Positions 1 to 11,085 of a stretch of 64,000 nucleotides of DNA are shown here, in pieces; position 1 is the first letter of the stretch, and every line of letters starts with the position of its first letter. Source of the DNA: Ascarosepion bandense (Eukaryota > Mollusca > Cephalopoda > Sepiida > Sepiidae); contig JBBBDQ010000346.1 in the NCBI GenBank assembly GCA_037127315.1, positions 6,472,501-6,536,500 on the forward strand, written 5' to 3'. Below the pieces are notes generated by a model. It had not been told where the DNA came from. It was given only the letters and a program-made list of their open reading frames with translations, and did not search any database. Made by a program: the position numbers and the translations under genes.

Positions 1-153
1 TTTCCTACTCCAGTTCATCCCAGATTGGAGGTCCTTTCCAAGAGCAGCAGCGAAGTTTACTTTTTCAGCCTTATATTTATGTGTGTGTATTAAATATAAC
101 AGGCAATGAATGTCTATTATGTTTAATCATGAGCCATTCTAAACATCTTATTT

Positions 154-490
154 CGGCTTTAATTTCAGGGTGAAATAAAGACAAAAATTATCAAACATGT
201 TAGCTTTAAGTTTTCTGCTCACATTAACCTTCTTCAAAAAGAACATAACATAAAAACATCCACCATCAAAAGTTATATTATCTTGTGTTGGCAAATGCAA
301 TGCGACGATAACAGTCACCGAATAGCAGACGCAGTTCGTATATTTGTAATGCGGTTCTATGACGTCACACGGCGTGAGAGACCGAAATGTTACCAGAACA
401 TGCAAGTTCAATGTAATGTGTTGTGACTAGATTGAAATGTGATTTTAAAATTTTGGCTTTAATTTCAGGTGAAAATAAAGACAAAAATTG
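154..490. repeat. Pair of 37-bp direct repeats exactly 300 bp apart
   Basis: The stretch at 154-190 recurs at 454-490 with a few differences; both contain GGCTTTAATTTCAGG followed by an AATAAAGACAAAAATT core. No coding content is seen between them. They could be two copies of a minor dispersed repeat or ends of a degraded element. Confidence 0.5.
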
Positions 491-559
491 GCCAACATTC
501 GGACATTTTCTTATTGTGCTATTTCTAATCTTTTGGCTCACCTGAGCCATCATCAGAGT

Positions 560-1514
560 GGTTACAGGACGTTAAAGACATCCACCATGAAAGATGATAC
601 AAAGATTGAAAGGGGCGTAAAACAAGGATGTGTCTTTTCACCAGATCTATTCAACTTGTACAGCGAGACTGTTCTGAGAACCTTAGAAGTTATAGCAGGA
701 TTCATTATCGGGGGGTCACAATTTAAACACTATAAGGTACGCAGATGATAGCAGACACAGAAAAACCACAAGACCTCCTACAGAAGGTAGCTGAAGAGAG
801 TGACAAGAAAGGACTACAAATAAACTACAAGAAAACGGAATGCATAGTCATCAGCAAAAAGAGCAGCCCAATTACAATTACAGGTGAGGGACTCTAAAAT
901 CAAGCAGGTACAGAAATTTAAATACCTAAGAAGTGTTCTAATAGAAGACAGAAGGTGCGACACTGAGATCCGAAGGCGAATTGTCATGGCGAAGGAGGCA
1001 TTCCAGAAATTGAGTAAAGTATTAAGAAACAGGATAATTTCGTTAGAATCAAAGAGGAGTGTACTGGATTGCTATGTGATGTCGGTTCTTCAATATGATA
1101 ATGAATGTTGGACAATATCTGAAGATGAAAGAAAAACTCGAAACAGCTGAAATGTGGTTCTGAAGAAAGATGCTGGGGATATCATGGACCGAGCATGTTA
1201 GCAATGATGAGGTTTTGGAAAGGATAGAAACGAAAAGGAAATTAATAGTGAGCATCAGGAAGAGACAACTAAAGTTCCTGGGACAAGCAATGAGGAAGGA
1301 GGGCTTGTAGAACCTGATACTAACTGGCCAGATAGAGGGCAAAAGAGACAAGGGAGAGCAGCGGATAACATATTTGAAGGACCTGATCAGGGTGATGCTA
1401 AAACGAGGGTTGCATGGTGCAACAGAAGAAAGCATGCTAAGAGCCACCAGGGATAGGGAGTTGTGGAAAGCCATGATCGCCTACGTCCTGAAAGTACATG
1501 GCACATAAAAGAAG
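560..1514 (+). pseudogene. LINE-A reverse transcriptase, 3' part, broken
   Basis: This is the 3' half of a non-LTR retrotransposon polyprotein. Visible RT blocks include KQGCVFSPDLFNLYSE, then RYADD in a shifted frame near 736, then KFKYLRSVL and the RTE-type tail (EIRRRI, SVLQYDNECWTIS). The layout resembles the RTE/BovB type, whose tail ends DRE.WR.MI..VL. Frame changes and stops show it is dead. The copy ends at about 1514 with GGCACATAAAAGAAGAGG, and the other LINE-A copies end in the same short purine tail. Clade assignment is from motif memory and is moderate. Confidence 0.75.
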
Positions 1515-1830
1515 AGGATTTCCTATTAACACGAGAGTAAACGCTGGTGTCTTCTGCATAGATTCCTACTTGGGAAATGATTACATCAGGCAGGTTATTG
1601 ATGTAGATCAGGTAAAGCGTAGGACCCAAAATAGAGCCTTGAGGGACGCCCCTGTTTGTATGAAAGGATCTGGAAGCATGTCCATTCAAATCGACTTTTA
1701 TTTCACTATTTGATAGGAACGGTTGGATTAAATCGTACAAACGCCATAGTCCTGTAGCCAGAGCAGAAAGCCTTTCGAACGCTTACAAGACAACGGCTCT
1801 AGCTTCGCCGTTCTTATCATGAGATGTTCA
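1515..1830 (-). pseudogene. LINE-B reverse transcriptase core fragment
   Basis: Read on the minus strand this gives FLSNSEIKVDLNGH, then [20 protein letters not shown] and GIYAEDTSVYSR. These are the RT finger/palm blocks of a Jockey/CR1-group LINE, with AEDT in place of the usual ADDT at the catalytic position. It abuts the 3' end of the LINE-A copy on the opposite strand, so one inserted next to or into the other. It covers only the central RT and lacks endonuclease and tail. Confidence 0.75.
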
Positions 1831-2216
1831 ATGCTAACTTTTTCTTTTCTCGCACATATCGCTTGCGTAAGTCTCCTCCGATTTCTTGCATTGCAACCAA
1901 CAATTTAAAATTTACATATATGGAGAATTGCTATTCTTTATTTTCTTAACGTGTGTTCAACTTGTATTCTTTTCTTTGTACTCTCTCTTCATAATCATAT
2001 TTTCTTTTTGTTATATTTTTTCCACCGATAAAAACGTAAACAAAGTATTTTATGTCCACATATTACAGTCGTTTTTCCCAGATCAACGCACTGCAACGGC
2101 AACACGTACGGACCGCATGGAGTTGACAGAATGGATCAGAATAAATTTTACCCAGCCAAGTCCGAAAACTACTTACTCCATCACATTCGTAAACTCAAAG
2201 GAAGAATTTATCCATT

Positions 2217-2522
2217 TACCTATTGAACAGGTGAAGAGGCTCATCCCTTGTTCCCTGTTTAGGATGTGGTTTCCGGCTTTCTATCTTCCAACCTTCTCAC
2301 TCTTTTCTTTTTTTCATTTTTTGTCAATTGGAGTAGATAGAATAAACTATCGCCCGGTTCGCACTCCACCCTCGTCTATTGAACAGGTGTAGAGGCTCAT
2401 CCCTTGTTTCCTGTTTAGGATGTGGTTTCCGGCTTTCTCTTTCCCAATCTTTTTACTCTTACGTAGCCCCCTGCACATCAGTGGCGTTACCGCCTTGCTC
2501 GGGGTGATATGATTAAAAAAAT
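2217..2522 (+). mobile_element. LINE-B 3' end with an internal duplication
   Basis: The last 60 bases, ending GCTCGGGGTGATATGATTAAAAAAA, are the LINE-B 3' terminus seen again near 23500, 36200 and 50650. Upstream, about 66 bp starting ATTGAACAGGTG at 2219 recurs at 2376, a 157-bp-spaced duplication. The region from 1831 to 2216 shows nothing I can name; its long open frame crosses low-complexity T-rich sequence and is unlikely to be a gene. Confidence 0.6.
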
Positions 2523-2524
2523 AT

Positions 2525-2528
<4 letters not shown>

Positions 2529-2568
<40 letters not shown>
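2529..2568. repeat. (GA)n microsatellite
   Basis: Twenty AG dinucleotides directly follow the LINE-B poly-A end and a short TA run. Confidence 0.95.
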
Positions 2569-2571
<3 letters not shown>

Positions 2572-2897
2572 GTATCATCATTGTAACCTGAACAGACCCG
2601 CCAGAAATAGACCATCACAGACAGTTTTCAAATGATTTGTTCTTGTTATTCAACCAAAGATAACTGATGTGAAGAGTCAGAGTAGTGTTGCTTAAGGGCT
2701 GTCTAATTTCTGATCGGGATTCTGGTGACTGGGTTGGATAACAACATCGTCCTCTCTGGTCACATTGATATATGAAACTGCCTGTACCGTCAAAATATTT
2801 ATATTGATATACCGTCTAAAATACGGCAACATATAAATTGATGTATCGACTATTGAGTATCTTACATTAAGCAAAAAAAATGTTTCAAATTCCATCC

Positions 2898-3066
2898 TGA
2901 GTGTGACAGAAGGGATATATCCATAACCATCTGCAGAAAAGCCTGTTTCGCTGTATCACAGCTCTTCAGTGCAGTTAGATTACCCGTTTTGGCTTCAAGC
3001 CGGAATCGAAATCTAACTAATTTGTCATCAAACAAAAGATCTTACCACTAAGCTATCTGCATAACG
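2898..3066 (-). mobile_element. tRNA-derived SINE, family S4
   Basis: On the minus strand a pol III A-box-like TAGCTTAGTGG is followed by a B-box-like ATTTCGATTCC about 35 bp later. The body has GAGCTGTGATACAGCGAAAC and CTGCAGATGG, which also occurs at 11027 and 37870 on the plus strand. Other copies end in (TA)n. Region 2569-2897 holds nothing I recognise. Confidence 0.6.
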
Positions 3067-3173
3067 GCAGAGATAGACACCTTTCACAAGTGGTTATTCG
3101 CAAGATCTAAACAAACCCAGATGATAAATTTGGTTTGATCTGATAAAAAAGTTCCGACGCTGCCACGCTACTT

Positions 3174-3174
<1 letters not shown>

Positions 3175-3212
<38 letters not shown>
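3175..3212. repeat. (CT)n microsatellite
   Basis: Pure CT run with one TTT interruption, directly before the Helitron-like element. Confidence 0.95.
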
Positions 3213-3214
<2 letters not shown>

Positions 3215-3718
3215 ATATCTAAACTTATTTATAAATGGAACTTTGTCTCTGTGTGTGTCTGTGTGTATCTGTTACCTATAGACTCCGAAACGGCTGAACC
3301 GATTTTCATGAAAATTTACACAGTTGTACTATAAGCGACTGCGAGTGTTCTTAGCTAGGTTTTGTGTCTAGGTACCCCGGATAAATATCGAAAATCCATA
3401 ATCGATTAAATCGGGTTATAGGAGTGGTCAGATTTTAATCAAATTTGATACACTCATAGACAAAGACATAAGAAACGATATTCAGAAGTTTCATGGTTGC
3501 AGTTATTACAATAGTGCAGAAAATTTGATATCGATACCAGGAAATCAAAATTTGACTTACATCCATTCATTTTTCTTTCAGTCTATGGTTTCGCTTTAAC
3601 TGGAAAGAACTATTGCTTTTTAGTCTTTCGTGCCAACGTCCAAAGAGTCTGAGCTCCAGGACCATGGATTAGTTTTAAAGCTTTCATTACACCCGAGCAA
3701 CGCCGGGCTATAGTGCTA

Positions 3719-3720
<2 letters not shown>
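3213..3720 (+). mobile_element. Non-autonomous Helitron-like element
   Basis: The 3' end reads CCCG-8 nt-CGGG (a short hairpin), then 8 nt, then CTAGT, matching the Helitron terminus CTRRT with a subterminal hairpin. The next base is A, as expected for insertion between A and T. The interior phrase ACTCCGAAACGGCTGAACCG near 3283 is, from memory, typical of widespread Helitron-type MITEs in invertebrates. No Rep/helicase coding is present. The 5' end is approximate. Confidence 0.5.
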
Positions 3721-3757
<37 letters not shown>

Positions 3758-3794
3758 CCCTCCTGTCACGCTTATTGGAAAGAGAGATAAAATA

Positions 3795-3846
<52 letters not shown>
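3721..3846. repeat. Two (TA)n tracts
   Basis: TA runs at 3721-3755 and 3799-3846 flank a 43-bp GC-richer spacer. Open frames read as IYIYIY here are artefacts. Confidence 0.95.
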
Positions 3847-3851
<5 letters not shown>

Positions 3852-4003
3852 TTTTTATTAAAATACATAGGATATACATAAGCGTATTTAGGCAGCAATC
3901 CGTCTTTTATACGAATTTCATTATAGTCACCCAAAAGGATACTGCGAGTAAGCGTTTTATTTAATTTTTTCTTTTGTTTGTATAAGCGTTTTATTTTCTG
4001 GAT

Positions 4004-4290
4004 ATTCTTCTTCTATGTGCTCTATCTCTTCAGGACGTAGGCGATCATGGCTTTCCACGTCCCCCTATTCCTGGTGGCTCTTAGCACACCTTCTCCTGTT
4101 ATACCATAGAACCCTCGTTCCATCGTCCACCTGATTAGGTCCTTCAAATATGTTATCCGTTGCTTTCTCCTCTCTTTTTCCCTCTATCTGGCCTGTTATT
4201 ATCAGGTTCTCCAAGCCCTCCTTCCTCATTGCATGTCCCAGGAACTTCAGCTGTCTCTTCCTGATGCTCAGTATTAATTTCCATTTTTTT
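4004..4290 (-). pseudogene. LINE-A 3' end fragment
   Basis: The minus strand encodes LSIRKRQLKFLGHAMRKEGLE and the tail seen in the other LINE-A copies, ending in the CTTCTTCTATG complement of the LINE-A terminus at 4004. Short frame breaks are present. Confidence 0.75.
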
Positions 4291-4789
4291 TTGTTTTGTG
4301 AAAAATTATCAAATATTCTGAATATTCGTGCGCATTCGCCTATTATTTTAGGCTTTATCAAGGATTTTTCTGAGTGTATATCTTTTGTATGTACCTATGA
4401 ATTATAGGAATGATTTAAAAAACAAATGTAACCATTTATAGTTGATGTCGTTTCGTGTTGGTTTTTTTCCTTTTTTTATTATTTGTGATTCCATTGTCGT
4501 TGTCTTTTGTGTTTTTGTTTTCTTTGCATGTGGATGAGGATATTATACTTGTATTTTATACCAGTCTGTTCCGGATGGAGTTTGGTCGGTTTCTGTTTGT
4601 GCTTAAATGAATCCTAATTGAGCTATGATCAGAGACGTTGCTGTGGATCTTCGTCGCCAATTTGTTGTGGATCTTCGTCGCAAAGTTTTTGTGACCGGTT
4701 TGGCCGGTAGTAAGACACGGAACACAAAACGTAGGTCTAAAACAGTGCATTAGTATAACAAGAACAATATATACAAGGTAAGTGTAAAT
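4291..4789. other. No gene seen; short tandem motif
   Basis: AT-rich sequence. GTGGATCTTCGTCGC occurs twice at about 4641-4681. Nothing else could be named. Confidence 0.4.
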
Positions 4790-5050
4790 AATCAGTTAAG
4801 TGCCATACGTGACACACTCTTGGTCGATCATGTCTCAAAATATACATGACTGACTGGGCATATTATCCTGCAGTAGGTTGCCATTAATTCTGCGGTAGAC
4901 TAGTTGCCGACCAAGGCTATACAACCCAATCTGTCCTGATATTTAACCCATAACTGGAGAAAAGATACTAATTAATACCTTTCCCAAGGGTATTTGCGCA
5001 TCAGTGAATGCAAGGAATTCAAATGAAATTTGAATTCGGCTCCCCGATTA
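4790..5050 (-). mobile_element. tRNA-derived SINE S1, head-truncated
   Basis: S1 is the most frequent SINE here. Its plus-sense features are an A-box region (GTGCAGTGGATA), a B-box (GAGTTCGAATTCC), a body with GGTATTAAT and GGGTTAAATAACAGGACAG, a central CAGTCTACCGCAGAAAG block, and a 3' hairpin ATGTCTC-TTTC-GAGACAT followed by TGACTGACTG. This minus-strand copy retains body and tail but stops inside the tRNA-like head. Confidence 0.8.
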
Positions 5051-5505
5051 AACTGAAAACGTTTTAATAATATGTAACCAGAAATAATTAAATCCGAACG
5101 GTAGAGTTACGCTGCTTATTGCCTGTCGTAGTTGGCTTTAACTGCGTACTAGCTGTCGTACTTATCTGCCTTTAACGGTCGACTTTAAATGTCTGTTAAC
5201 TGCAGTATTCAATTGCTTTTCCACTTATAACAAAATGTGACACAAGTCCTTTCTAGTGGATAATCCGGGCCATATAGCCCGGGCAAAAATTTCAGTCTAA
5301 TTTTCTCCTAAAAAGACTCTACTTTTCGGCGGAGCCACGACATGGTCATTACTTTCCACACAAAGGCAGAGAGTTCGACAATATGCAAGGCAGTTAACTG
5401 CTTGTCAACCTGAAGTCACACGGGTAAATATGTAAAGCAAGAGAAAAAGTCCATTTCTTGTAGAAAGGTACCATAACAGAGGTGTAACGTGAGTTTTCTT
5501 TGTAC
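5051..5505. other. No gene or repeat recognised
   Basis: Mixed-composition sequence without long open frames or motifs I recognise. Confidence 0.3.
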
Positions 5506-5896
5506 ACATGCATTGGTTGTCAAATGTAATTACTCAAGAATTAGTTTTATCAGGAACACAGTTCTTTCAGGGGTGCTTGGATTCATAAATAATATTAGTT
5601 CTCTGTAATTAAAATATTGCAGGTGTGTTGTCCAATGTAATTATTAATGAATTCTTTTTTCTCAGGTATACAGTTCCTTACAGAATATTTGGATTCATAA
5701 ATAATATCATTTCTTCCGTAGTTTATATATTACAGGTGTGTTGTATAATGTAATTATCAATGAATTAGTTTTATCAGGTACACAGTTCTTTCAGGGGTAT
5801 TTGGATTTATAAATAATATTAGTTCTCTGTAATTTAGATGTTATAGGTGTGGTGTCCAGTGTAATTGTTCATGTATTAGGTTTATCATGTACACAG

Positions 5897-5900
<4 letters not shown>
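5506..5900. repeat. Minisatellite, ~112-bp unit, about 3.5 copies
   Basis: The landmark GGTGTGTTGT...ATGTAATTAT occurs at 5622, 5735 and 5846 (spacing 113 and 111 bp), with a diverged start at about 5510. Each unit also has TTTTATCAGGTACACAGTTC and a TTGGATTCATAAATAATAT block. It runs directly into a (TA)n tract. Confidence 0.85.

Positions 5901-5944
<44 letters not shown>
5901..5944. repeat. (TA)n microsatellite
   Basis: About 22 TA units terminate the 112-bp minisatellite. Confidence 0.95.
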
Positions 5945-5946
<2 letters not shown>

Positions 5947-6505
5947 TCTATTTTATTAAAGACTCTTTTTGTATATACACTTACATACATCAAAATATAA
6001 CCATATAAATATATTATAAATACAAATGCACACATTATATCTATTTTTTTAAATACATGAACACAAACATTTAATTCACATGTCTACATATACAGATATA
6101 TGCGTATATACATTTACAATTTTATAGATCTATATATAGGCACATACAAATATGTCAGTACTATATATTCACCTGTACACAGCTACACACGTATAAAATT
6201 CAAAATCCGCACACCTGCATCTATACGTATCTATTAATAAATCATAAGTTAAAAGAAACAAACACACTTATATGTACAAATACGCAATTTGCAGGGTTTA
6301 TTTAATCAATTCACTCCAACAACGTATTAAAACCCCTAAGATGCAAAAAGCTGATAGAAGGGAAAGATAAGAAAAAGACTTTAGAAGGAATCATAAACAA
6401 GAAAAAAGGGATAAACCTCTGCCCCTGTCCAAAATGCCAGTCATAGAGAGTGCGATGTGATTAAAGATTTACAGTTGCCTTCCACTTCTCACTTTTTATT
6501 CAACA
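5945..6505. other. No gene seen; purine/pyrimidine-poor AT DNA
   Basis: Loose ACATA/TATAC-rich sequence, probably decayed dinucleotide repeat, without recognisable features. Confidence 0.3.
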
Positions 6506-6592
6506 CTCTTGTCTCACTAGAATCATTACAACTTTGTAGAAAGTCCGGGCCTCACTGAATGTTCCCATACTTTCGACCTTGTGCTACAACTA
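6506..6592 (+). mobile_element. SINE S3 fragment
   Basis: CTCACTAGAATCATTACAAC and ACTTTCGACCTTGTGCTACA match the middle of the S3 SINE at 55905-56042. The tRNA-like head is missing. 6593-6897 holds nothing recognised. Confidence 0.5.
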
Positions 6593-6897
6593 AACCGCGC
6601 TTATAAAATCCCCTTTTTATCCAACACTTGTCTTTCTCGATTTGTCTATCCCATTCTTTCTCTCCTTGTCTTTCTTAATATTTCACATTTCACTAGGAAA
6701 ATTTTGATCTATTTTGATAGTATTGCATTTGTCCTTGCTTCGTTACTTTTTGTAATAGTCGTCTGTTTCCATTTTAAGAAAAAAAAGATTTTATTATATT
6801 TAATATCCCAAAATTGTTCTGAAACAAATCAGTGAAATGCATCTACTTCTTCTCAATAAATTTAAGTAAGCTTAATAATATATAAGAAAGATAAGAA

Positions 6898-7143
6898 TGT
6901 GAGTCGTGGTTTGGAACAAGAAATAGGAAATTCGAATTCCAGTTGAATTCGTTGCCTTCACTTACGCACAAATACTTTTGAGAAAGATATTAATCTGTCA
7001 TTTTTCCCTCCAGGTGAGATTAGTCTCTGTAACCTTAAAAGTCTACCGCAGAAAATAATGGCAACCTACTATGTGAAAACCTTCTGCCAAGTCAGAGATG
7101 TCTTTTTTGAGACATGATCGCCCAAGCGTGTATAAGAGAGGTA
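6898..7143 (+). mobile_element. SINE S1, diverged
   Basis: Head, B-box region and the CTACCGCAGAAAATAATGGCAACC block are present, with a 3' hairpin GATGTCTTTTTTGAGACATG. A deletion removes the AACAGGACAGATTGGG part. Confidence 0.75.
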
Positions 7144-8029
7144 CAGCTGCTCATATTTCTACGCTATTCCGTGTTCATTCTTAATAAAAAAAAAAAACAG
7201 TTAGTGAAAGCTGGATCCTTTCTGTTAATTCACTCCAAAATATATATTCACCCCTTCCCCGCAAAAAAAGGAATTTATATTTACTAAAATTCTCGGAATT
7301 CTCCCAGAACGAAACCATTCTGTTGGATGCTATCACTCCAAATGTTGGCAACTTGGGTGCAATAATTCAAAGTACGGTGACACTATTCGCACTCAATCTG
7401 ATAAAACCGAAGGAAGATTTATTTCTTTTTTAAATTATAATAAATTCCTTGTAAGTATCTGGAACATCAAGTACACTTACGAGATGTGAACAACTCCCTT
7501 GTAATTTAAGCAAGTTTTAATTCTGAACTATGGAGATGTTGCGGGGGTAAGCTAAACAAATTTTAATTTAAAATTTATAATTACAAAAGAGTTCCCAAAA
7601 ATTTAATAAATAACAAACAAAATTTGATTTTAAATTCATAATCTCAAAATTGAATAAAAAACAAACTTTGATTTAAAATTTATAATTTCTTGGGATAAAT
7701 TAATATTTGCAATAAGTAACATTATTTGAGGGAATTAACAGAAAAGATCCCAACAGCTCAACAACATGGGCCTAAAAAGCAGCGAGATATTATTTTCTGC
7801 TTGTCAGACTTTTCTTTGGATCTCACGTTAAAAAAAAACATTTATTGCCGTAAATTCATCATATTTGTTAAAGTCTTACTTCCTCAAATTAAACAAATGT
7901 AAAACCTGACTTTCTTCATGGTCAGTGGTTTTCATTCGGAAATAGATATCACAAGTTTCATATGATTTTACGATTTAAAAAGATTTATATATTTATTTAC
8001 ATATCTTTTACATCTCCCTTAATTGGTCA
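7144..8029. other. No gene seen; AT-rich spacer
   Basis: AT-rich DNA with repeated AAATTTAAAATTTATAATT-like phrases at 7560-7700. No open frame of note. Confidence 0.3.
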
Positions 8030-8330
8030 AATAGACTGGATAAAGGCGTTGGTTATTTGATTCAAAAGGGACTTGACCTAAAGAGTTGTGAGTTCAATCA
8101 AACAAAAACTTGGCGGGTTGAGTTATCAAAAGAAATTAACTAAAACTGAGATATCCAAAGTCATGGTACATGAAATTAGACAACATATCCCTGTGGACTA
8201 AATAAAAGGTTCGGTTTAAAATTCCAATAAATATCACCTGAAGAAGGTCGAGGCGTATAATGGCTGAAACGTCATAAATGTGACAATTAATATGAGAACA
8301 ATCCGAACAATGTCTATGATGTAATTTTTT
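8030..8330 (+). mobile_element. SINE S2, diverged full-length copy
   Basis: S2 has a tRNA-like head (A-box around GGATATAGACGTTG, B-box GTGAGTTCAAT) and a tail with CTGAAGAAGG, a short stem and GAAACGTC. Here the head phrase GACTTGACCTAAAGAGTTGTG is at about 8070 and the tail motif at 8239-8264. The stem positions in the tail keep pairing through G-T wobbles. Confidence 0.65.
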
Positions 8331-8454
8331 TGTAATACTTTACCTTAAAGCAAGGCGATAATTCTACTAAGACACAAGTACTTACTTGGTCCTAAAGAGA
8401 ACAAGAATGCTTTCTCGAAGTAAAAGGGCAATAAAAGAAGAGTTTATTTGTACC

Positions 8455-9060
8455 AGTTATGCAGCCATGAGTTCGGTTATCAAGGCGGTTCTATTGTTCA
8501 TACAGCTGCTATGAAAATATTTATTGAAAAGACAGAGGGAGACAACGTCACATTGATGAGAAAGGGACTGAAGTCGAGATGCCAGGTGAGCACCGATAAC
8601 ATTACGAACCCTTTGGATTTTGTCGAGAATCTCAGGATATATAGCAGGAGCACTAAACTAGATATGGAAACTGTTGTTACCAAGTAAACGGTTTAAGAAA
8701 TCACAAAACATGTTTTATAGAAATATTGTATATTTAACAGTAAACACAACAGAAGCGTATTATACGACTAGTGCGTGTATCGGTTGTCCAACGTTCAATC
8801 AATTCGACTCTTCTTTCAAGGCATCCTCTCCTACTAATCTTATAGTAGACCGAAGAGTCCAACATAGACTCTTTAGAGGGAGAACACCACAACAGAAACA
8901 ATATTCAATGCACGGAAGAACGGTAAATTTATAAATGTGTAAGATGAATTTTGAAATTCTCTGGCACGATTCGGAAAACCAACGTTCCAAGCAGCAAATC
9001 TCGGAATTGATTAATATAATTAATGTACTTCTTGTCACTTGAAACAAAGGTAATACAGTG
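8455..9060 (-). pseudogene. LINE-B RT C-terminal region, two pieces
   Basis: The minus strand holds ESCQRISKFILHIYKFTV and PCIEYC (8820-9050) and then a SLSHQCDVVSLCLFNKYFH-like stretch (8455-8670). Both blocks are collinear with intact-looking LINE-B copies (ESILYLYKSTIRPCFEYC; SHRRDVASLCLF.KYFHG). About 150 bp between them does not match. Stops and shifts throughout. Confidence 0.65.
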
Positions 9061-9189
9061 ATTGTTTGTAGATTATTCTTAGTCATGCTGATACTAGGCA
9101 ATAATAGTTATCTATGGCGATTAAATATAACAGTTTTCTTTTGAAGAATTTAAAATATACAAGCTATTGTAAACTGATTTTTTAATCAT

Positions 9190-9715
9190 TTCAAAGCATT
9201 CCACTGCTACTATTGCACAGGGGGTTACATAGGAGAAGGTTTTCAGAAAGTATGGTTAGAAATAGGAAATGTGAGAAGGAAGGTGATAGAGTGGAAGAGT
9301 GTTTGAGAGAATGGATGCGTGTTAGGACGTGTCTATTGACTTTACATTAAAACTCCTGGAGATTGTAGCTGTCGGGGAAGCAAGTATGTGGAAGGGAGTT
9401 CCACAGGCGGGGAGTGCGAGAAAAGAAGCTGTTGGAGTAGGAATTGCGGTTAGATTTTATCAGTTTCACTGTAAAAGTTGGAAACCATTTTCTCGGTCAG
9501 TTGTTCGATTTACTTTGTCGAACCTGTCGGTCTTACCTTTAAGACAGGTGTAAATAGTTGTGTCATTAACGTAAATATCTACGTAGTTGGGATCTTATGA
9601 TATCTTGAAGGTCATTGATGAACATGAGAATTAATGTAGCTTTAAGGATAGAGTTATGGGGAACACAAACGTTAATATGGAATGATCTAGAAGCGTCGCA
9701 GTTCATTACGTCTTC
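9190..9715 (-). pseudogene. LINE-B copy with internal deletion
   Basis: 9190-9500 is the minus-strand LINE-B tail (RTSRLWNSLP-type region down to the 3' end GCACAGGGGGTTACATAGG). At about 9500 it jumps to an RT palm block (minus-strand phrase resembling GSILKATLILMFINDL), skipping the sequence normally between. This looks like an internally deleted copy or two joined fragments. Confidence 0.6.
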
Positions 9716-9758
9716 ATTTTACAATGGGTTAATAAATTTTTAGTTAGGCTAAATATTA

Positions 9759-9917
9759 GGATGTGCGTTGTGGTGCAGTGGATATTGGCTCGGAACGAGA
9801 AATCGGGGAGCCGAGTTCAAATTCCAGTTTGAATTCATTGCATTCACTTCCGCGCAAATATCCTTGGGAAAGGTATTAATCTATCTCTTCCTTCCAATTA
9901 TGGGTTAAATAACAGGA
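9759..9917 (+). mobile_element. SINE S1, 3'-truncated
   Basis: A well-preserved tRNA-like head starts GGATGTGCGTTGTGGTGCAG and continues to GGGTTAAATAACAGGA, where a small inverted-repeat element begins. Confidence 0.85.
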
Positions 9918-10033
9918 AATAGTTACACACAGACGCTCACGTGCCCGTGTCTAGAATAGACATTTGTAACGGTAATCTACAAAAAACAATTCCTCGCTCA
10001 TTCAAAAAACGTGAGCGTCTATCTGTAACTATT
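9918..10033. mobile_element. 116-bp MITE-like unit with 25-bp terminal inverted repeats
   Basis: AATAGTTACACACAGACGCT at the left end is matched by the inverted AGACGCTCACG/GTAACTATT at 10009-10033: 25-bp arms with two mismatches. It lies exactly where SINE S1 is cut short. The superfamily is not identifiable and no target duplication is obvious. Confidence 0.55.
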
Positions 10034-10984
10034 TTGTATCTTTTGGGTCTGACGAGCAGCTTTTTGCTGTGAAATACGTATTACCCATGAAATTGTAGAA
10101 TATCTAAATTTTTTGTAAATTATATATATATATACGTGTATTTAAGCAGCATCCTTTCTTTTAAATACGTTGTATTAAAGAGAATTTAGTCTTGCAGATT
10201 TTCTTTTGTATTTCCTCATATTTTCTAATGAGGCTTTTTAATTCAAAATAATATTTATACAAATATTGTCCATCGGTTAACCAAGTACTTTCGAACATCA
10301 TCGTTTATCATCTGGGCCAAATTTTTAGAGTTTTACAATCTTTTTACCATCAACAATTGCCTTGAAGCGGAAACGTGTTGCTACATTTTGAAGAAATAAA
10401 GAAACATTAAGAATCTTTAAAAAAATTTAAGGAAAGTGATAATCTGATCACGTTTAGGCGTGAAATTATGTGATCACATGGAGGCGTGAATTATCTGAGT
10501 ATATTTAGAGTTGCGAAAAATTTTTTTTAAACCAAAAAGTACGTTAGGGTTGTAATTATGTGAGTTATCTAATTACGTAGAAGCATAAATTATCTACCTT
10601 AATTAGATTTCAAATATAATCGTATTTATAATTTTAGATGAATACATTATTTTATTCATTTAAAATTAGAAATACGATTATACTGAACAGAAATAAAGCA
10701 ACTAACCGTTTAATACATTTGAATTTAATTTCACTCGATGTTCATGCGAATTAAAACTTATAAAGTTTGGTTACTGCTTTTTTAATAACAAGGGTAAAAT
10801 TTAAGTAGACAAAGGCTACATGGAAATAATAATATTGAAACTATCGCAAGTCATGCCATCGACGTAGGATAATATGTATAATTATTTATATACGAAATAG
10901 GTTTGTTCCTACTATACTGAGCAGTGTTTTATTAACACCTGAATAATAAGTATAGATAGGTATACCCTTATGTATATTTATTAA
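10034..10984. other. AT-rich spacer with degenerate reiterations
   Basis: At 10440-10600 the phrase AGGCGTGAATTATCTGAGT and relatives recur about every 30 bp, imperfectly. No gene seen. Contains the hairpin at 10615-10682. Confidence 0.35.
10615..10682. repeat. 68-bp hairpin (30-bp arms, 8-nt loop)
   Basis: Left arm 10615-10644 (starting TATAATCGTATTT) and right arm 10653-10682 (ending AAATACGATTATA) pair with two mismatches. Size and shape resemble a pre-miRNA-like foldback or a MITE relic; there is no evidence of expression. Confidence 0.7.
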
Positions 10985-11085
10985 TTCACGTACCTGCCTG
11001 GGCAAAAAGCAATCGAATGTCTAACCGGACTGATGAGCTGTGATATAGTGAAATAGATCTGTCTACCGATGACTATATATAATAT
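10985..11085 (+). mobile_element. SINE S4 body fragment
   Basis: GCAATCGAATGTCTAACCGG and GAGCTGTGATATAGTGAAAT match the S4 copy at 37841. 11086-11382 is AT-rich, with the phrase GGGCATTAGTATTAATATTT repeated at about 11325 and 11348. Confidence 0.6.

Noticed and set aside
1886..2392. 168-residue open frame
   Set aside because: T-rich sequence running into a LINE-B 3' UTR; no ATG-proximal signal, no motif.
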